Positions 11,999-25,002 of a stretch of DNA of 64,000 nt are shown piece by piece. The notes under the pieces were generated by a model. It ran no database searches. It had not been told where the DNA came from and saw only the letters and a program-made list of their open reading frames with translations. The position numbers were made by a program, and so were the translations under genes. Positions within the stretch are counted from its first letter, which is position 1. The number at the start of each line of letters is the position of its first letter. Origin of the DNA: Styela clava (Eukaryota; Chordata; Ascidiacea; Stolidobranchia; Styelidae); contig NC_135262.1 of the NCBI RefSeq assembly GCF_964204865.1, positions 682,001-746,000 on the forward strand, written 5' to 3'.

Positions 11999-14900
11999 TC
12001 AGTAACCATTTGTGTACGGTGTGTCCTTTCCATTCATAGTTCCATTAGTCGAACTGAGCAGCATACTGGTTTTTCTTAGTTGGTCGTAACTCCATTTCAA
12101 TTGCTCTACTTCACTCTGATGTCGGCATCGGGTCTCGTCCAGTTCGCCAAGAAGTCGGTCATTGGTTGAGATCAGAGACCTGGCAGTAAAAGAAAGATTT
12201 TTTTTATCATATGATGCTATAATTACAAAGGTAGCTGTAGTGAATGTGTAATCTGTTTTGAGAGTGAGTGAACTTTTCAATTCGGAAAACTATTCTGGCA
12301 TAGCCAGTGACAGAATTTAAAATCTTCAGAAATGGTTATCTTTTGCTTTTGCATCCAACTCACTAACAACACTAACAGGCTCCATCATTTCAGAAAACCG
12401 TACCAAGCTTATAGATCTAAAACAAGATCGCTCCGCTGATTATCATGACATCCCGAAAACAAGTTCGTATGAATTCCCTAAATCCCACCACTGAGTATAA
12501 CTATGCCTACATACTGCCCCAATGCTAATTGTACATCCAATTTGTTCAAGTATATATCCCTATTTTTCAATATTAAAATCATGATTCTCCCAGTAGTTAT
12601 TATTTCAATGTAGCAAGCACACAAAATGTGCCACAGAAGTTTAACTTGGTTTTGGGACATTTAAACTTAACAAAGAACTTACAGGGCTTAAAATAAACAC
12701 CCATTGATACATAAGGGGATGAGTGCAATCACACTAAAACTACTTATGAAAAAAAAAAAAAAAAAAAAACATAATTATTATGAATATTTGGAGCCAATAT
12801 TCCCTTCAATGGGGTACAAAAACCATGATTAAAGTGGCTTACCTTTTTACTGACTCCACAACCCCAAAACAGACATGGATTTTTTTAATTATGCCTCCCC
12901 CCAGGCCCCAATAAATACTCACTTGTGGCTCTCTTGTAACATTTTCGTCAGATCGTCCAAAGATTCGTAATTCTTGAGCTGGAATTTAAGATTCGCCACT
13001 TGCTGTACCAAAGATCTTTTTTGTCTCTCTAACTCCATCATATGGTCATTGTCATGGTGATCCTGAATATACAAAATAATTGGAAATTGGATTTTCATTC
13101 TAAGAGTGAGACATTTGATTTAAGCCTGCAACGCCAACACAGTTACGTCTACTAGCACAGCGACAGTTTGGGCCCCACATTCGTATTAATTTTCCTCTCT
13201 GAAAAATTATCATTCATACCTTTTCATCATCTCTAGATTTCAGTTTTTCTTCCAAATCTGAGATTTTTCCTCGGAGAATTTTATTGTCGCTCATGGAAAG
13301 TTGAAGACGAGATCGTAACGCGTCCTGGGTTAGGAAAAATGGTTTAAATATATAATGAAACTGCCACGAGTATTGGGTAGTCCCTGAACCCAAAGTCAAA
13401 GGTCAAGTTGAGCCACCAAGTGGTCACAATGTTAACTGCATCTTCATTGTATTTCTGGCAACTAGCATTTTCACAGATGGCTGAGCATGGCCTAACAACT
13501 GTGAAGGTGAAGTAGCCATGTGTAATCTGTGGTGTGATGTCTAAGCTAAAATATTCATGTTCTGTAGCATTCGTATCGTCACTATATAATATATTCGGCA
13601 TGAGGAATATATGAATTAAATTGGTTAACAATTGAATTAGTTTTTGTGAAATTATTTCAAGTTTCTATCTATTATTCAGGTCTGTTTGTTTGTTGAATAC
13701 GATACTGAGTCGTTTTTATATAGATGGCTCAAGTCGCTGAGCCTTTGATAAATGGTATCTTCGAGTCTAACCGGCGTTCATTTTAATTTTAACTGGAGAA
13801 ATGAAAGTAAAACTTCTTAGAGGCGAAAAGCCTAAGACACTCTGTATTCTCATCTGGTCACCCATGCAAGTGCTAATCGAGCCCGACACACATTGCTTAA
13901 CTTCCGAGATCAAACGCAATCGGGTGCATTCAACGTGGTAAGGGTCGTAAGCAACGAAAAAGTGTTTCCAGACATCGGTATGTAAATTTCATCAGTAAAT
14001 TGTTACGGAAATGGTTGCCTAATGGAATAATTTGCAATTTCAAAACACTGTTAGGGGAACAGCTGCGTTAAACAAAATTTTACAGGGTTTAATACCTTGT
14101 ATATACTCTGCAGAATTTTATGTACACTATCCCCACCTGTTCTTTCTGGCTATCTTGCGCTCCACTGCTTTTTTGTTTCGATGCGGAATGCAACTTAGTA
14201 TGGAGATTCTTATTTTCTGTTGTCAAGGTTGCGATTTTATCCTGCAGGGCTCGAAATTGAATGTCTTTTGTTGATGTTAATCCTTCCTCATACCTGGCCA
14301 GAGGCTTCTCTATAAGTGCTGAAAATGTAAAAAGTGCTTTTATGTACTTGATGGGAATAGCTGATAAGACAGCCCTTTTGGAAAATCACGGCCCCTTGTC
14401 CGGTAACAAGTCCCGAGTATCGGATTCGTTAACAAATTTTTTGTTTCAGATGCACAGACCTAATGGTGGATGAAGCTGTAACAGACCAGCGGCAGTGACA
14501 AGGAGCAGTCCAGTAATTTAGTCGCTATACACCACAAGATTGAAACAAGCGAAGTCATGAAGGGCAGTAAATCAGGGGTTCTTAAACTTTTAGTGTTATG
14601 GAGCCCATAAAAATTTTCTAATAAAACTTATAAATTATGTCATATTTGAATTACCGTCTTGTTGCCACAATTCGACGCTACTGTTGTCAAATTTCAGTAC
14701 TACTTCACTGGACAGTTACTGAATTAGCCAACTCATTATAAGTAAACGAATAGCTCGTTAAGCCACTAGGTTTATCTCCCTGAGCACTTAGAGAACCTAT
14801 GCCGTAAGGCAGGGGTCGGGAACCTTTTTGGTCAAGAGAGCCATAAAATATACATATTCTCAATTGCATTTCCGTGCGAGCCATATAACATTTCTTCAAT

Positions 14901-17900
14901 TAATCAGACCTGAAATGTTTACTCGAAAGTCAACACGTACAATGTCAATATACATTTAATGTGATTTCTGATGCTGCATGTAGTCGCTGCGGGCCTTGAA
15001 CGGTTGCTCACTTGCAGCCCAAGTTGAAATCTACGATACTCATCACCCTTTTTCGTTTAGGCTACTCCGTAGTGTTTTTAAAACTCTATCGCTTTGTGAT
15101 GTCACAATATATGTTCCAGAATCCCCTTGTTTGTCACAATGCCTGTCTAGTAAATATCTTACATAACATAGACATGTGCTGGGCGCGCGTTCTCAAACGT
15201 ATTGGGAATTTCCTGCCAAAATTGGCTATAAAAGAGTTTGAAATCTCGTAACAATAGTAAGCCTAGTCTCAGAATATTAGATTTTTCTGGGAGCCATATG
15301 CCGTCACCAAAAGAGCCATATATGGCTCGCGAGCCATGGGTTCCCGACCCCTGCCGTAAGGGGTGCAATGGAAAAGAAAAACAAATGGTAACCTGTTGAA
15401 CGTCTTTGCTTGAAGCCCCCAGAGAACCACTCCATGGGCCCCTAGAGAAGCTGAGGGCCAAGTTTTCAAAAAACTGTCCTCTCACAATAATACTTACATT
15501 TAAATTTCTTATGGTAGTGCAATGACCTAGATCCGTTCCAATATTTATCAACAAGATCTAAGAATTCTTCCAGGAATTTAGCTTGAACAGAACTCCTTGG
15601 TAAATGTGTTGATTCTGCTGGTTTGCTTGGGTTTGTTTCCTGAAAGATATACAGGATTCAGTTTAAATTAATATGAATTATTTCCAATCTTTATGACAGA
15701 GGTTTCCGAAGGAGGCGCTGCGATTTGTTGAGTTCGCCTGAAAATATGGTCGAAACCCCCTCTTTAACTAAATTTAAAAAAAAAGCATTTTTCCATATCA
15801 TACAGAGCAATATTTTGTAGCTTGAAACACTTTGATGACCCACATTTTCAAACCCGCTAGCTGTTACGGTCTAACTTGGCAATTAGGAATTTCAGAACTA
15901 TCCATTTGAAAATTCCAGGCTATGACGGAACGATGGTCTGGCAGTAGGAATGTGGTTCGATCTCAAGATCTTTCGTTTTCACAAAATAGAATGAAACAAA
16001 AACAAACTCACCCCAAAACTTAGTCTTTTTACTGTCGGTAAACTTGTGTATTCATCCCCTAAACTGTCTGGTGTTGCACTTGATATCCGATCGCTACTCC
16101 CCGATTTCAAACTCGATTCTGAAACTCTCGGACCAACAGTAGGGGGTGGGGCATCTGTTCCTAAAAAATAGAAGCCAGTTTTTAAGTGGAGTTCTAAGTG
16201 ACCGACCATACATTTGCACCCACGTACATTTGAACCCATGCATTTGCACCCGCGTACATTTGAACCCATGTGTATATCCGCGGGTTCAATCTATATGCGG
16301 GTGCTAAAACCCATGGGTTAGGGTTAGTATGGGTTCAAATATCCCTAAAAAAAATTTCCATAGGTGCAATAGTATGCAGGGGCAATTGTCGTGAGTTCAA
16401 ATTACGGATGCAAATGTACATGGGTTTAAATGAAATGGAACCAGGATTCTAGTACTAAGTGCAGACCCATTTGCATTGACGGCAATGATCTACATTGAGT
16501 GCAGGGCTGGGCATTTTCGAATACCTGATGATTTCAGAATTGAATCGAATAATTTTTTCGAATCGAATCTCGAATACCCGGGAGATATAAAATATTATGT
16601 AATTTTCCTATTGTATTAGGTCGTCCAGACACATAAATTAATGAAAACATAGAATACATTCCTCAGGTAGATTACTGAGCGTTCACACACAATAAAAAAC
16701 ACGTTTTCATCAATAACTCCCTACAGAAAAGAGTCATATGTCAGAATTGCGTTGAAAAAATATGGCTTCAATAAAGTAAAATAAGAAATTTACCTCGACC
16801 ATTGGCGGAAAGAAAAAAAAACAAGTTGGCGGCAATTCGAAATTTTGCTCTGATCCGATTCGAATAACTTACTTTTTACCGGGTGCTGAGTAAAATTAGA
16901 ACTTTTAAACAAATAATAAACTTGAAAAAATTGAAATGATTTATCAAACTTGAGAATCTTCTGGAGAGTAAACATTGCCTTATTTGGTGAAAATATTTAA
17001 TACTACCGTACATACTCGCAGATAGGGTTGCAATTTTTCCTTTATATTTAAAAAAAAAAAAATATAGGTGCAACCAATCCGCCTGACATAAGTGCAAATC
17101 GCCACCAAGTCGGAACAAAATTGAAAGTTTTCGGCCATTGCAAGTAAGCCGATTTTGGTTATTCATGAAAATTGCATGGTCTGCGCTTGCGTACATGCAC
17201 TTATTATTGCTCACAGGTGTCGATAAACATATTTTGTACAAAATAGGAAGTCATCTACGCACAAAAAAGCTAAGGAAAGGGCCTTTTAAATACCTAGATT
17301 TTCAGTGCGACTTGTGTGCGAGTCAACTCTAAATTAAACTTTTTTAACACAAAACTAATAGTGTGGCCTATACGGTGGCGCGACTTATCGGAGAGTATAT
17401 ACGATAGGTTATAAATTAAGCAAAAATGAAACAAAAATGTCACTCATTTTACCTGGATGTCTAGTGAAGTTTGCAACACTCCTAAACTTGGTGTATGCTT
17501 CATCATCTGGTGTATATCTGTATTCATCCATGCGTATCGGAGCAGATTTCTTACTGGAAAGCGATGAACTGGAACCAGACAGCAGTCTAGGTTTGCTGGA
17601 ATAAAAAAAAACGGATTATTTAATACTTATCGATCTCGATCGGTTGATAGGTATTTGTCTGTTAGACATTTTCGTATGTTACGCGATATCTCACGAAAGC
17701 GAGGTTGAATCTGCTCCAAATTTTACATGTGCATTCATCATATCTCGGACCAAAAACCTATTGATTTCGGATAATTATGTCTTATAATTAGCGAGTTATT
17801 GATTAATTAGAGATGGGACAGGAATCGAAACCGCAGTTTCTGTTTTGGGGCATTCCCTAACTTTCGTCGCTGCGAACAATTGTATGTGTCAAAATTGTTG

Positions 17901-20900
17901 AGTAAAATATTGAACATGCGGAAGATCGATAAGTCTGCGGTCTCCGATCGCTAACTAGTTCCACATTTATCCTGAACAAGGCTTTGTATGAACAGTCAAT
18001 GACATCTGGCATAAAAGAAGCTTCTAATTTGAATATTCCTTGTTCAGCACACTTGTAACCAATTCATTACACACTGGGTGGGGTAATGAGCATTAATTTT
18101 GAACTATCGATTTTTGGATGTTTATCTTGCAATGATAACGGAGAAAAAATTTTCCAATAATTTGATGAACTCACAGCAAGCAGACGCATCACATTGAAAA
18201 TAAGTTGAAAAAGCGTTAGAAATACGCTCTCCACTGCACCTCTGATTGCATGAGTTCGCAGGTTCGAATGCCGTGGGGAATCGTTAAGTGCTAGAGGATT
18301 GTTGGCCTGCTCGCCGCCGTAAGGTGGCTCACATAGCTGTTGGTCGGTTACGGCTTCCTCAACCACCAAGTCCATGTTTCTGAAAACTAGCTAACTAATC
18401 CCATACCTGACATGGACCTGTAACTGGACGAGAGCTGATGGTCGCCATAGGAGCAGGCGTCCTATCGACCTCAAGAGATAAATATGTAAGTCTTTTCCTA
18501 TCCTGTTACACAGTCAGAACTGTCAAGGCTCAATGGCTCCAGGCTCCATCAAAATGTCACGGCTCAATGGCTCTAGGCTCCTACTCCCAGCCCTAGTTGT
18601 AGTAACACTGAGGCAAAGATAAACGGATAAAACGGTTGACATTCTACTCACTAGTTCATCTCTCCCCTTCTTTCTATCCCATTCATATCGTTTTCACTCA
18701 GGAAACCGTTCATTTCTAAAAAAATTATTCAAAAAATGGTTTATTTGGAGATTAAAAATGCGGAAATAATAATATATATATATAGAAGTCTGGAAAAAAA
18801 GGTTTCAAAGTTAGTGAGACAGAGTCATAGTTTTGACCGATGCCAACACAGTTAAGTCCTACGCTTTGAACATAGCGCTGACATCCTAACCTTCATGTGA
18901 TTTGATCCGTTGTCTCCTATTCCTGAAATCGTCTTTTTCTGTCAATTTTACAAGTCCTGAAAGTAAAAGTATGTTATATGAAATTTAAATGAAATCTTAG
19001 AGCATCTAACAGACCATATTTCATTCTGTCTGTCGGAATTCAAAATATTGAATTCAACTATTTATGAATGTATTCTGATTTCTTTTTTAACATTTCCGAT
19101 CCGAACTTTACACCCTATTCAACAATTAAAATGGTACTCTCGTAGTATGTGTACCAGGTTAGGGACTCCGATTTTCCTTATTTTAGTTCTATTACGAGTT
19201 CGGCGACTGTCTGTGTTAGCCAAGTGAATATACCCCTGCCCATAGGTTTCAGTCTCGTTACACAACTTGATGTAAAGTAGGCAAATAAAATTAGTTACCT
19301 CCATATTGGTACACATACTTCTGGAGCGCCATCAAAATATCCTGAATAATATCCTAAAATCCAATATGTACAGCATTGAAATCAAACCAATTTCTGACTG
19401 TGATAAATATTCGATTCACTTTGGACATTTCCAACCCTAGCACTATCCCACTGCCTTTTTGACACAAGCCCAACCTTTCTCAACAATAATTAAACAAAAA
19501 CTCAAAACACTCAGCGGACTCTATTTAATGCTATCTTTTGAATCCCGAATGCCATAAACTCAATTTTTCAAACAAAAACACAAAACATCTAACAGTCCCA
19601 TTTTCCTATTCAATTCCCGCTAAATCCAATAAATAACAATCAAGAAGCTAAAATGTCGAATGTAACCAATTACAGATCACCCGAATTGAATATTCGATTC
19701 ATTTTGAGCTCCAAGCCCTGATACTAACCCAATATACAACCATTACTACCTCAACACTTCTTAACGACAACTCAAAACACTCAGCGGACTCTATTTGATA
19801 CTATCTTTTCAATCCCAAACCCCATATAAACTCAATTTTATGCCCCTTTTTCCCCCAAACTCCCCTTATTATACTAACTGATTCATTTTGAGCATCCCTT
19901 ATTTTTATAGTGGCCTCCTCTACCAATTACTGTCACTAAACCAAACAAAATTTGAACGAAAACTCAAAACATCTAACGGGCCCCATGTTTCCTATTCAAT
20001 GTCTGTGTTATTACAGTAACTAGACTCTTTCATTCATTGTATAGGTTACAATACAGCATACAGATTTGACATGGGCCGAATATAATATGGGGATAACTGA
20101 TGTGACAATTGCTTGGGCCAAGTGGGATCATAGATATAGGGCATGTGAGTTAAAAATGTGGCTCTTTACAATTTTTGGAATGTCCAAACGTCTAAATTAA
20201 TTTTAATTTTATCAAAACTTTCAAATATAAATAACCATTTGTTAAGGATTTGAAATAAATTTTCTGTATCTCATGGAATATACTGTATATTCTTGCATAA
20301 GAGCCGAACGTCAAAAAAAGTTACCAAAGTAAGAGGGCTCTTCCCTCTAACACCAGGACAAATTTCAAACAATCAAAATAAAAAAGGCGCTCCAGAAGTA
20401 TGTGGTATATGGAGGTAAGTATGTGGTATATGGAGATAACTAATTTTGTTCGCCTACTTTACATCAAGTTGTGTAAAGGGACTGAATCCTATGTGCAGCG
20501 GGTATATTCACTTGGCTAACACAGATAGTCCTCGAACTCGTAACAAAACTAAAATAAGGAAAATCAGAATAAAACCTGGTACACATACTATGGCAGTACC
20601 AAAAAATATTGAATTAACTTTTACCTTCATGGGTATGATCTTCTGTCTCTGGTTCTGATAATACACCACCGGTTGGCGCTCTTTCATTTCTTATATCCCC
20701 CCCATTCCTGTTCATTAGATCAATCACATCAAGGCAAGTGTCATCCTCAGTCACAACTGCAAAATGAATGACCAAGGTGGTTAGAGCAATGTTTCTCGCT
20801 CAAGGGGTCCGCCCTCAGTCTCTCCTCAAGTGAAATTTGATTTGTGAAAAAGACCTGGAGTTCTAATTGGGCCTCCAGTTGTCCAAATAAAATGCATGGC

Positions 20901-23900
20901 TCACATTGAATGAAAGTTTGAGAATTCAGTGAGTAAAAAACATAAAAAATGAATCTGAAACTCGCTCCTCACACCTGGATGCATGCTTGTACACATCCCC
21001 ATTAGGAGTCAACCATGTGTAAAAAGAATCGGCTGCTCTGAAGTCACAAACTGCAGATTCTCAAATATTAGTGGCTGTCAGAATGGATTAGATAGAAATA
21101 TGTAAAAAGCACTGTATAAAAAAAGGCGCTACAGGAGTATGCGTATCAAGTTGTGCAAAGATACATAGCGTATGGGCAGAGGGAATAGTCACTTGGCTAG
21201 CACAAACAGTCCCGAACTCGTAACAGAACTAAAATAATGAAAATCGAAATAAAATTATGGCCTAACCTGGTACACATACTACGAGAGTACTAAAAAATCT
21301 CATCTTGTCTTGCATGTACATCAATGCAAGTTCGCACAGATCTTTATTCAGACTAAAATGTGCATTGAAAAAAAAAGAAAAACGTTACTTACAAGTTGGT
21401 TTCTTGATCATATTCTTTACGTATTCTGCTCTGGGCTGCGTTGAAATCCGTGGTTCAGCGCTGGGTTTTGTGTCAAGGTTTTCCGCTGCTGAGTCCTTGT
21501 CTTCCATTTCTGCTGCCTACAGTGGATATAAAAGATAAATTAATTCAAGCTCAGAGAAGGATTCAAAACCCCCAAGAATATATGGTACTCCTGGAGTATG
21601 CGCACCAAGATGTCGCATAACCTGAACCCTAACTTGGTACACAACCTGAATTCAGGTTGTGCGCCATCTTAGTGCGCATACTTCAGGATGGTCCAGAATA
21701 TGATATACAGGGTTCCTCCTTAACAAGGTCACAAGCACAGATTCAGAAGTAAAAAATATTCATCTCTGAGCGAAGGTATGGGCACCACTGTGTGACATTT
21801 TATCAATTAAATTCGATGAAGATGATAGGTGCTCATAGATGGTATTGCTTTGAGTCAATATTGAAATCCCTTTCATCGTTACCTGTTCATTTGAGAAATG
21901 CATCAAAGCTGCCTTCCTTTCACTTTCTCGGACTGGTCGGTCATCTGCAGAACAAAAGTTTACAAAATAGCCTCGATTATCTGAAGGGCATTGCATTCGA
22001 TTGGGAATAGGCTATGAACAATATTTTGTAATATACTGTATTATGGCCCCAATTGTTTCATGCATGAGTGACCTTGGTTTTCTGTCTCGCACTTTTTCTG
22101 TTAATGCATAAGTCGATTACTGTGCGTTTTCAGTTATACATTTTGAATATCTACAAACAGTTTGCGTTCGACTGCATCCATAGTTAAAAACTCTAACGTA
22201 AATAATAAAGCCAAAATTTCCTACAGAAAATCAAACAGCGTCAAAAATCGTTATATTTCACTATTTTACGTAAAAATTCTTACCCAGAGTCCTTAGTAAT
22301 GGCAACATATGAACAACAAATAATCTGTAATCTGGCTCCGTCTTTGTGACAGGATTCAAACGCAGATCTACGTTTTTAAGACTTTGATTTTTACGGAGTT
22401 TGAAAACTTCTTTAAGATCTGGTATTTGGTTGTAGTAAAGGTTTAATGTCTCGAGATATTTGAGGTGTGAGAGACCCTGAAAAGGGGAGATTTTTGTTAA
22501 GTTATGATGAATATTATCAGCCTCGTAAGAAAAATTGGCTGAAGATAGGCATTTTCCAGTTAAAAGAGATCCTGATATGAAAAAGTTATGGCATTGATTG
22601 GAACCAAAAATTCCACTCATGCTGATTTAAGATAGGATTTACATGTTTATCCTGAGGGAGACGATAGTCGATAATATGGCTTAATCATCTGTTGAACCAC
22701 GACCTCTCATCCTGTAACAAGTCCATGTCGGTTATGGAATTAGTTAGTTATTTATTTTCGAAGCATGGTATTAAGTTATGCTGAACATTATAAGCTCGGT
22801 GAGAAATTGAATGAAAATAGCCAAGATAGGCATTTCGAGATTAGAAGAGACCCTGATAAGAAAAAGTTATTAATTGTGTTAAAAAATTCGACTGTGACTG
22901 ATTCAGTGTTGTTCAGAACAAGGCTTAGAAGAACTTGAAGAGCAATTACAAAGAGAGAGGAATTATTGTTTTTGAGAAGCGAATTTCCACTTTACATTTG
23001 CTTATAGTGTTACTATTTTTCTTCACTTTAATACCAAATATAAAATAAACAATAAAACTCACTAGAAAAGAAAATAAGTAACTTTTATAGGTTTTTGTTA
23101 GAAAACAAGATACCAAAGAATTCACAGGCGACCCATAGGTGAGAAACATTGTTCTAAATCAGAGGTGTGCAACATTTCTTGTCTGTGGGCCATATAACCA
23201 GCTTCAAACATATAGATGGGCAACAAAAAATATTTAGCGGGAAATATAAGAAAAGAGAATGAGGCTATCGCTTACCTTACAGTAACAAATGCACCAGGTA
23301 AAGAAAGATTTAACGCAGCGAAAAAATTAAAAAAAAAATGTATTTCTATCCAAGTGACCGCCTTTTTAAACATAAAATGTCGGGTCTGCATTTTATACTT
23401 AGTGGGGAAAAATCTGACTGTGTACAAGTGCCACACTAGATGGCTAGGCGGGCCGGATTGTGGCCTGTGGGACGCCCGTTGCACACCTCTGTTCTAAATC
23501 ATTCCTGAATTTCAAAATTTTCTGTACTGAATGGCGCGGCGGTGTGGCTCAACGGGCTAAGCGTTAGGAATACGCTCGCCCCCGCACCTCTAATTACTCT
23601 GCATGGGTTCGCAGGTTCGAATCCCATGCAGGGATGGTTATGTGCGAGAGGATTGCTGGACTCCTCGCCGTCGTTGGGTGGTTCACGTAACCGCTGGTCG
23701 GTTACGGCTTCCTCCACCACCAAGTCCATGCTTCCGGAAACAAACAATATAACTAATCCCATACCCGACTTGGAATGGTAAACGGACGAGAGGCCGTGGT
23801 TCGCCATATGGATAAGCCGTCTTATCGGCTTTTCTCTCCCCCGGGATAAATATGTAAATCCTATCCTATCCTGAATATGATGAATTTTGAAAAGGTCAAG

Positions 23901-25002
23901 CAAGAGTGTGAGGAAAATCTTACATCTAGTGAACTGATAGCATTCCTTGATACATCAAGTTGTTGCAATCTCGAGAAGTTACTCAGGGAAGTCGACAAAC
24001 TTGCGATTTTTTCATGATATGAACCAGGAAGGGCGAGAGATCTTACATCCTCTGAAAAATTAACATTTTTGATACATGAGAGAAGTTTAACTGATGATTA
24101 TATTAATAATAAAATAAAACAAGATTTTCCAAAAAATACTGAATTCATAAAACACCTCTATAAGTTAACAAACCAAGGCCTCTTGTCCAGTGAATTATTT
24201 GAGATATGGCAGCCATATGGTTAATGCCATGGGCAAAAGAGACCGAAAAGTATTCAAGTAGACTAAAGTAAAGGGTTTTAATACTATAATTCCAAATTGG
24301 GAATAATTTAGACTCGTATTTTTAGCAAATAATATTGTACAAGTATCTCTATTCAACAACAGTCATTAAAAAGTGCCAGTCAACATTCCAGGGGGAGCAT
24401 TTTTTTTTCTTGTCCAGTGAAGTATTTAAGATATGGCAGCCATATGGTTAATGCCATGGGCAAAAGAGACCGAAAAGTATTATAGTAAATTAAAGGGTTT
24501 CAATACCATAATTCCAAATTGGGAATAATTTAGACTCGTATTTTTAGCAAATAATATTGTACAAGTATCTCTATTCAACAACAGTCATTAAAAAGTGCCA
24601 GTCAACATTCAATGGGGAGCATTTTTAAATCTTGTCATGGGCGCCATTTTACGTAGATAAGACATTGGTTTTGTCATTTAGCCAGTTCTGCAGTTTCTGA
24701 GATTGCATGTTTAACTATTCCAGTAATCCCAAACCAGACAGGTGGACGTCGTGCAAGTGTCTTAAGAAAATAGGCCGTCTTGTAGGCTATCCTCTACCCG
24801 AATAAACACTGAAGTCTCATTTTAACATACATATTTAAGCTACAAATTTAGCAATTCCGGAATTCTACGATTCCAAAATTGCACCGCACAACAGCGGTTA
24901 AGGCCTGATATTCTACATCCCCATCAATAATCACTCACCTAGCTTATCGTGGTCCATTTTTATTCGTTCTTTTACCCATTCTTCGGTGATTTTAAGCGAC
25001 AT
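11999..25002 (-). CDS. CEP72: CEP72 orthologue, centriolar-satellite leucine-rich-repeat protein, 15 exons
   Basis: Predicted 624 aa, close to the vertebrate length of about 647. Exons: 24939-25002, 23924-24051, 22284-22476, 21883-21944, 21393-21516, 20625-20756, 18891-18956, 18652-18715, 17453-17595, 16012-16160, 15498-15639, 14137-14318, 13220-13324, 12923-13062, 11999-12179. All joints are GT-AG and phase-consistent, summing to 1875 nt. The N-terminal LRRs (about 25-110) carry LNLYYNQIPDL and LRLNP, followed by the LRR-cap EPDYRLFVVHMLP (about 111-123) and DDRPVRESERKAALMHF, all diagnostic of the CEP72/LRRC36 group. The middle is low-complexity Ser-rich. LEEFLDLVDKYWNGSRSLH (about 395-415) and the C-terminal coiled coil with LTKMLQESHKSLISTNDRLL and EVEQLKWSYDQLRKT match the CEP72 C-terminus. 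In vertebrates CEP72 works with the gamma-tubulin ring complex and centriolar satellites. The start context is CCAAAATGTC. Introns are full of SINEs and hAT-type elements, but no exon is broken. Confidence 0.93.
12752..12769 (+). repeat. Poly-A tract in CEP72 intron 14
   Basis: An uninterrupted adenine run of about 19 bases between exons 15 and 14; probably slippage or a retroelement tail, with no recognised element attached. Confidence 0.6.
14340..14570 (-). mobile_element. Degenerate SINE in CEP72 intron 11
   Basis: AGCTGATAAGACAGCCC, CACGGCCCCTTGTCCGG and GACCTAATGGTGGATGAAGC are decayed SINE body words in reverse orientation, just upstream of exon 12. Confidence 0.65.
14810..15353. mobile_element. 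Non-autonomous hAT element with 8-bp target duplication
   Basis: Terminal inverted repeats CAGGGGTCGGGAACC and GGTTCCCGACCCCTG bound a 544-bp element flanked by the identical octamer CCGTAAGG (14802-14809 and 15354-15361). It has no transposase ORF. It lies in CEP72 intron 11 in the gap between exons 11 and 12. Confidence 0.9.
16206..16441 (+). mobile_element. Foldback-like element, family H (catttgaaccc type), copy 1
   Basis: Short repeated words CATTTGAACCCATG and CATTTGCACCC, then GGGTTCAATCTATATGCGGG, CCCATGGGTTAGGGTTAG and, at the right, mirrored GGGTTTAAATG...GGAACC. Copies at 39648 and 54868 show the same order. The GGGTTAGGGTTAG in it is not a telomere repeat. Confidence 0.7.
17620..17957 (-). 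repeat. Family R repeat, copy 3
   Basis: Reverse-orientation copy: ACTTATCGATCTCGATCGG at the left, GATAAGTCTGCGGTCTCCGATC at the right. It begins 25 bases from the CEP72 exon 9 acceptor, leaving only the pyrimidine tract and acceptor between. Confidence 0.8.
18200..18505 (+). mobile_element. SINE copy in CEP72 intron 8
   Basis: Forward orientation: GCGTTAGAAATACGCTCTCC, B box GGTTCGAATGCC (18260 region), GTTACGGCTTCCTCAACCACC and the tail AAATATGTAAGTC...CCTATCCTG. Confidence 0.8.
19133..19330. mobile_element. Family F MITE, copy 2
   Basis: GGTACTCTCGTAGTATGTG at the left and CACATACTTCTGGAGCGCC-like right end. CEP72 intron 6. Confidence 0.7.
20386..20600. mobile_element. Family F MITE, copy 3
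   Basis: GGCGCTCCAGAAGTATGTGG at the left, CACATACTATGGCAGTACC at the right. It ends 25 bp before CEP72 exon 6. Confidence 0.7.
21125..21291. mobile_element. Family F MITE, copy 4
   Basis: GGCGCTACAGGAGTATGCG at the left and CACATACTACGAGAGTAC at the right, in CEP72 intron 5. Confidence 0.65.
21584..21694. mobile_element. Family F MITE, short copy 5
   Basis: A 111-bp palindrome: GGTACTCCTGGAGTATGCGC against GCGCATACTTCAGGATGGTCC. CEP72 intron 4. Confidence 0.7.
22630..22790 (-). mobile_element. SINE tail fragment in CEP72 intron 2
   Basis: GATAGGATTTACATGTTTATCC, CCACGACCTCTCATCC and CATGTCGGTTATGGAATTAG are the SINE 3' half in reverse orientation. Confidence 0.65.
23160..23491. mobile_element. 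Non-autonomous hAT element with 8-bp target duplication
   Basis: TIRs CAGAGGTGTGCAAC and GTTGCACACCTCTG, 332 bp, flanked by TTCTAAAT at 23152-23159 and 23492-23499. No transposase. A related element lies at 46015-46340. Confidence 0.92.
23533..23872 (+). mobile_element. tRNA-derived SINE, full length
   Basis: Best-preserved copy. The A box TGGCTCAACGGG is at 23545-23556 and the B box GGTTCGAATCC at 23614-23624, correctly spaced for a pol III internal promoter. The body includes GGTTACGGCTTCCTCCACCA and the tail ends in CCTATCCTATCCTG. It sits 41 bp from the hAT element in CEP72 intron 2. Confidence 0.92.
24181..24640. repeat. Tandem duplication, about 227-bp unit, CEP72 intron 1
   Basis: Two head-to-tail units start with TCTTGTCCAGTGAATTATTT (24181) and TCTTGTCCAGTGAAGTATTT (24408). 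They share GATATGGCAGCCATATGGTT and ATATTGTACAAGTATCTC, with few differences, so the duplication looks fairly recent. Confidence 0.88.

Noticed and set aside
16320..16335. GGGTTAGGGTTAG telomere-like repeat
   Set aside because: Only two units, and they are a fixed part of the family H element at all three copies.
23614..23624. Possible tRNA gene (B box GGTTCGAATCC)
   Set aside because: No cloverleaf arms or acceptor stem can be drawn; the boxes belong to a SINE with a long unrelated body and tail.
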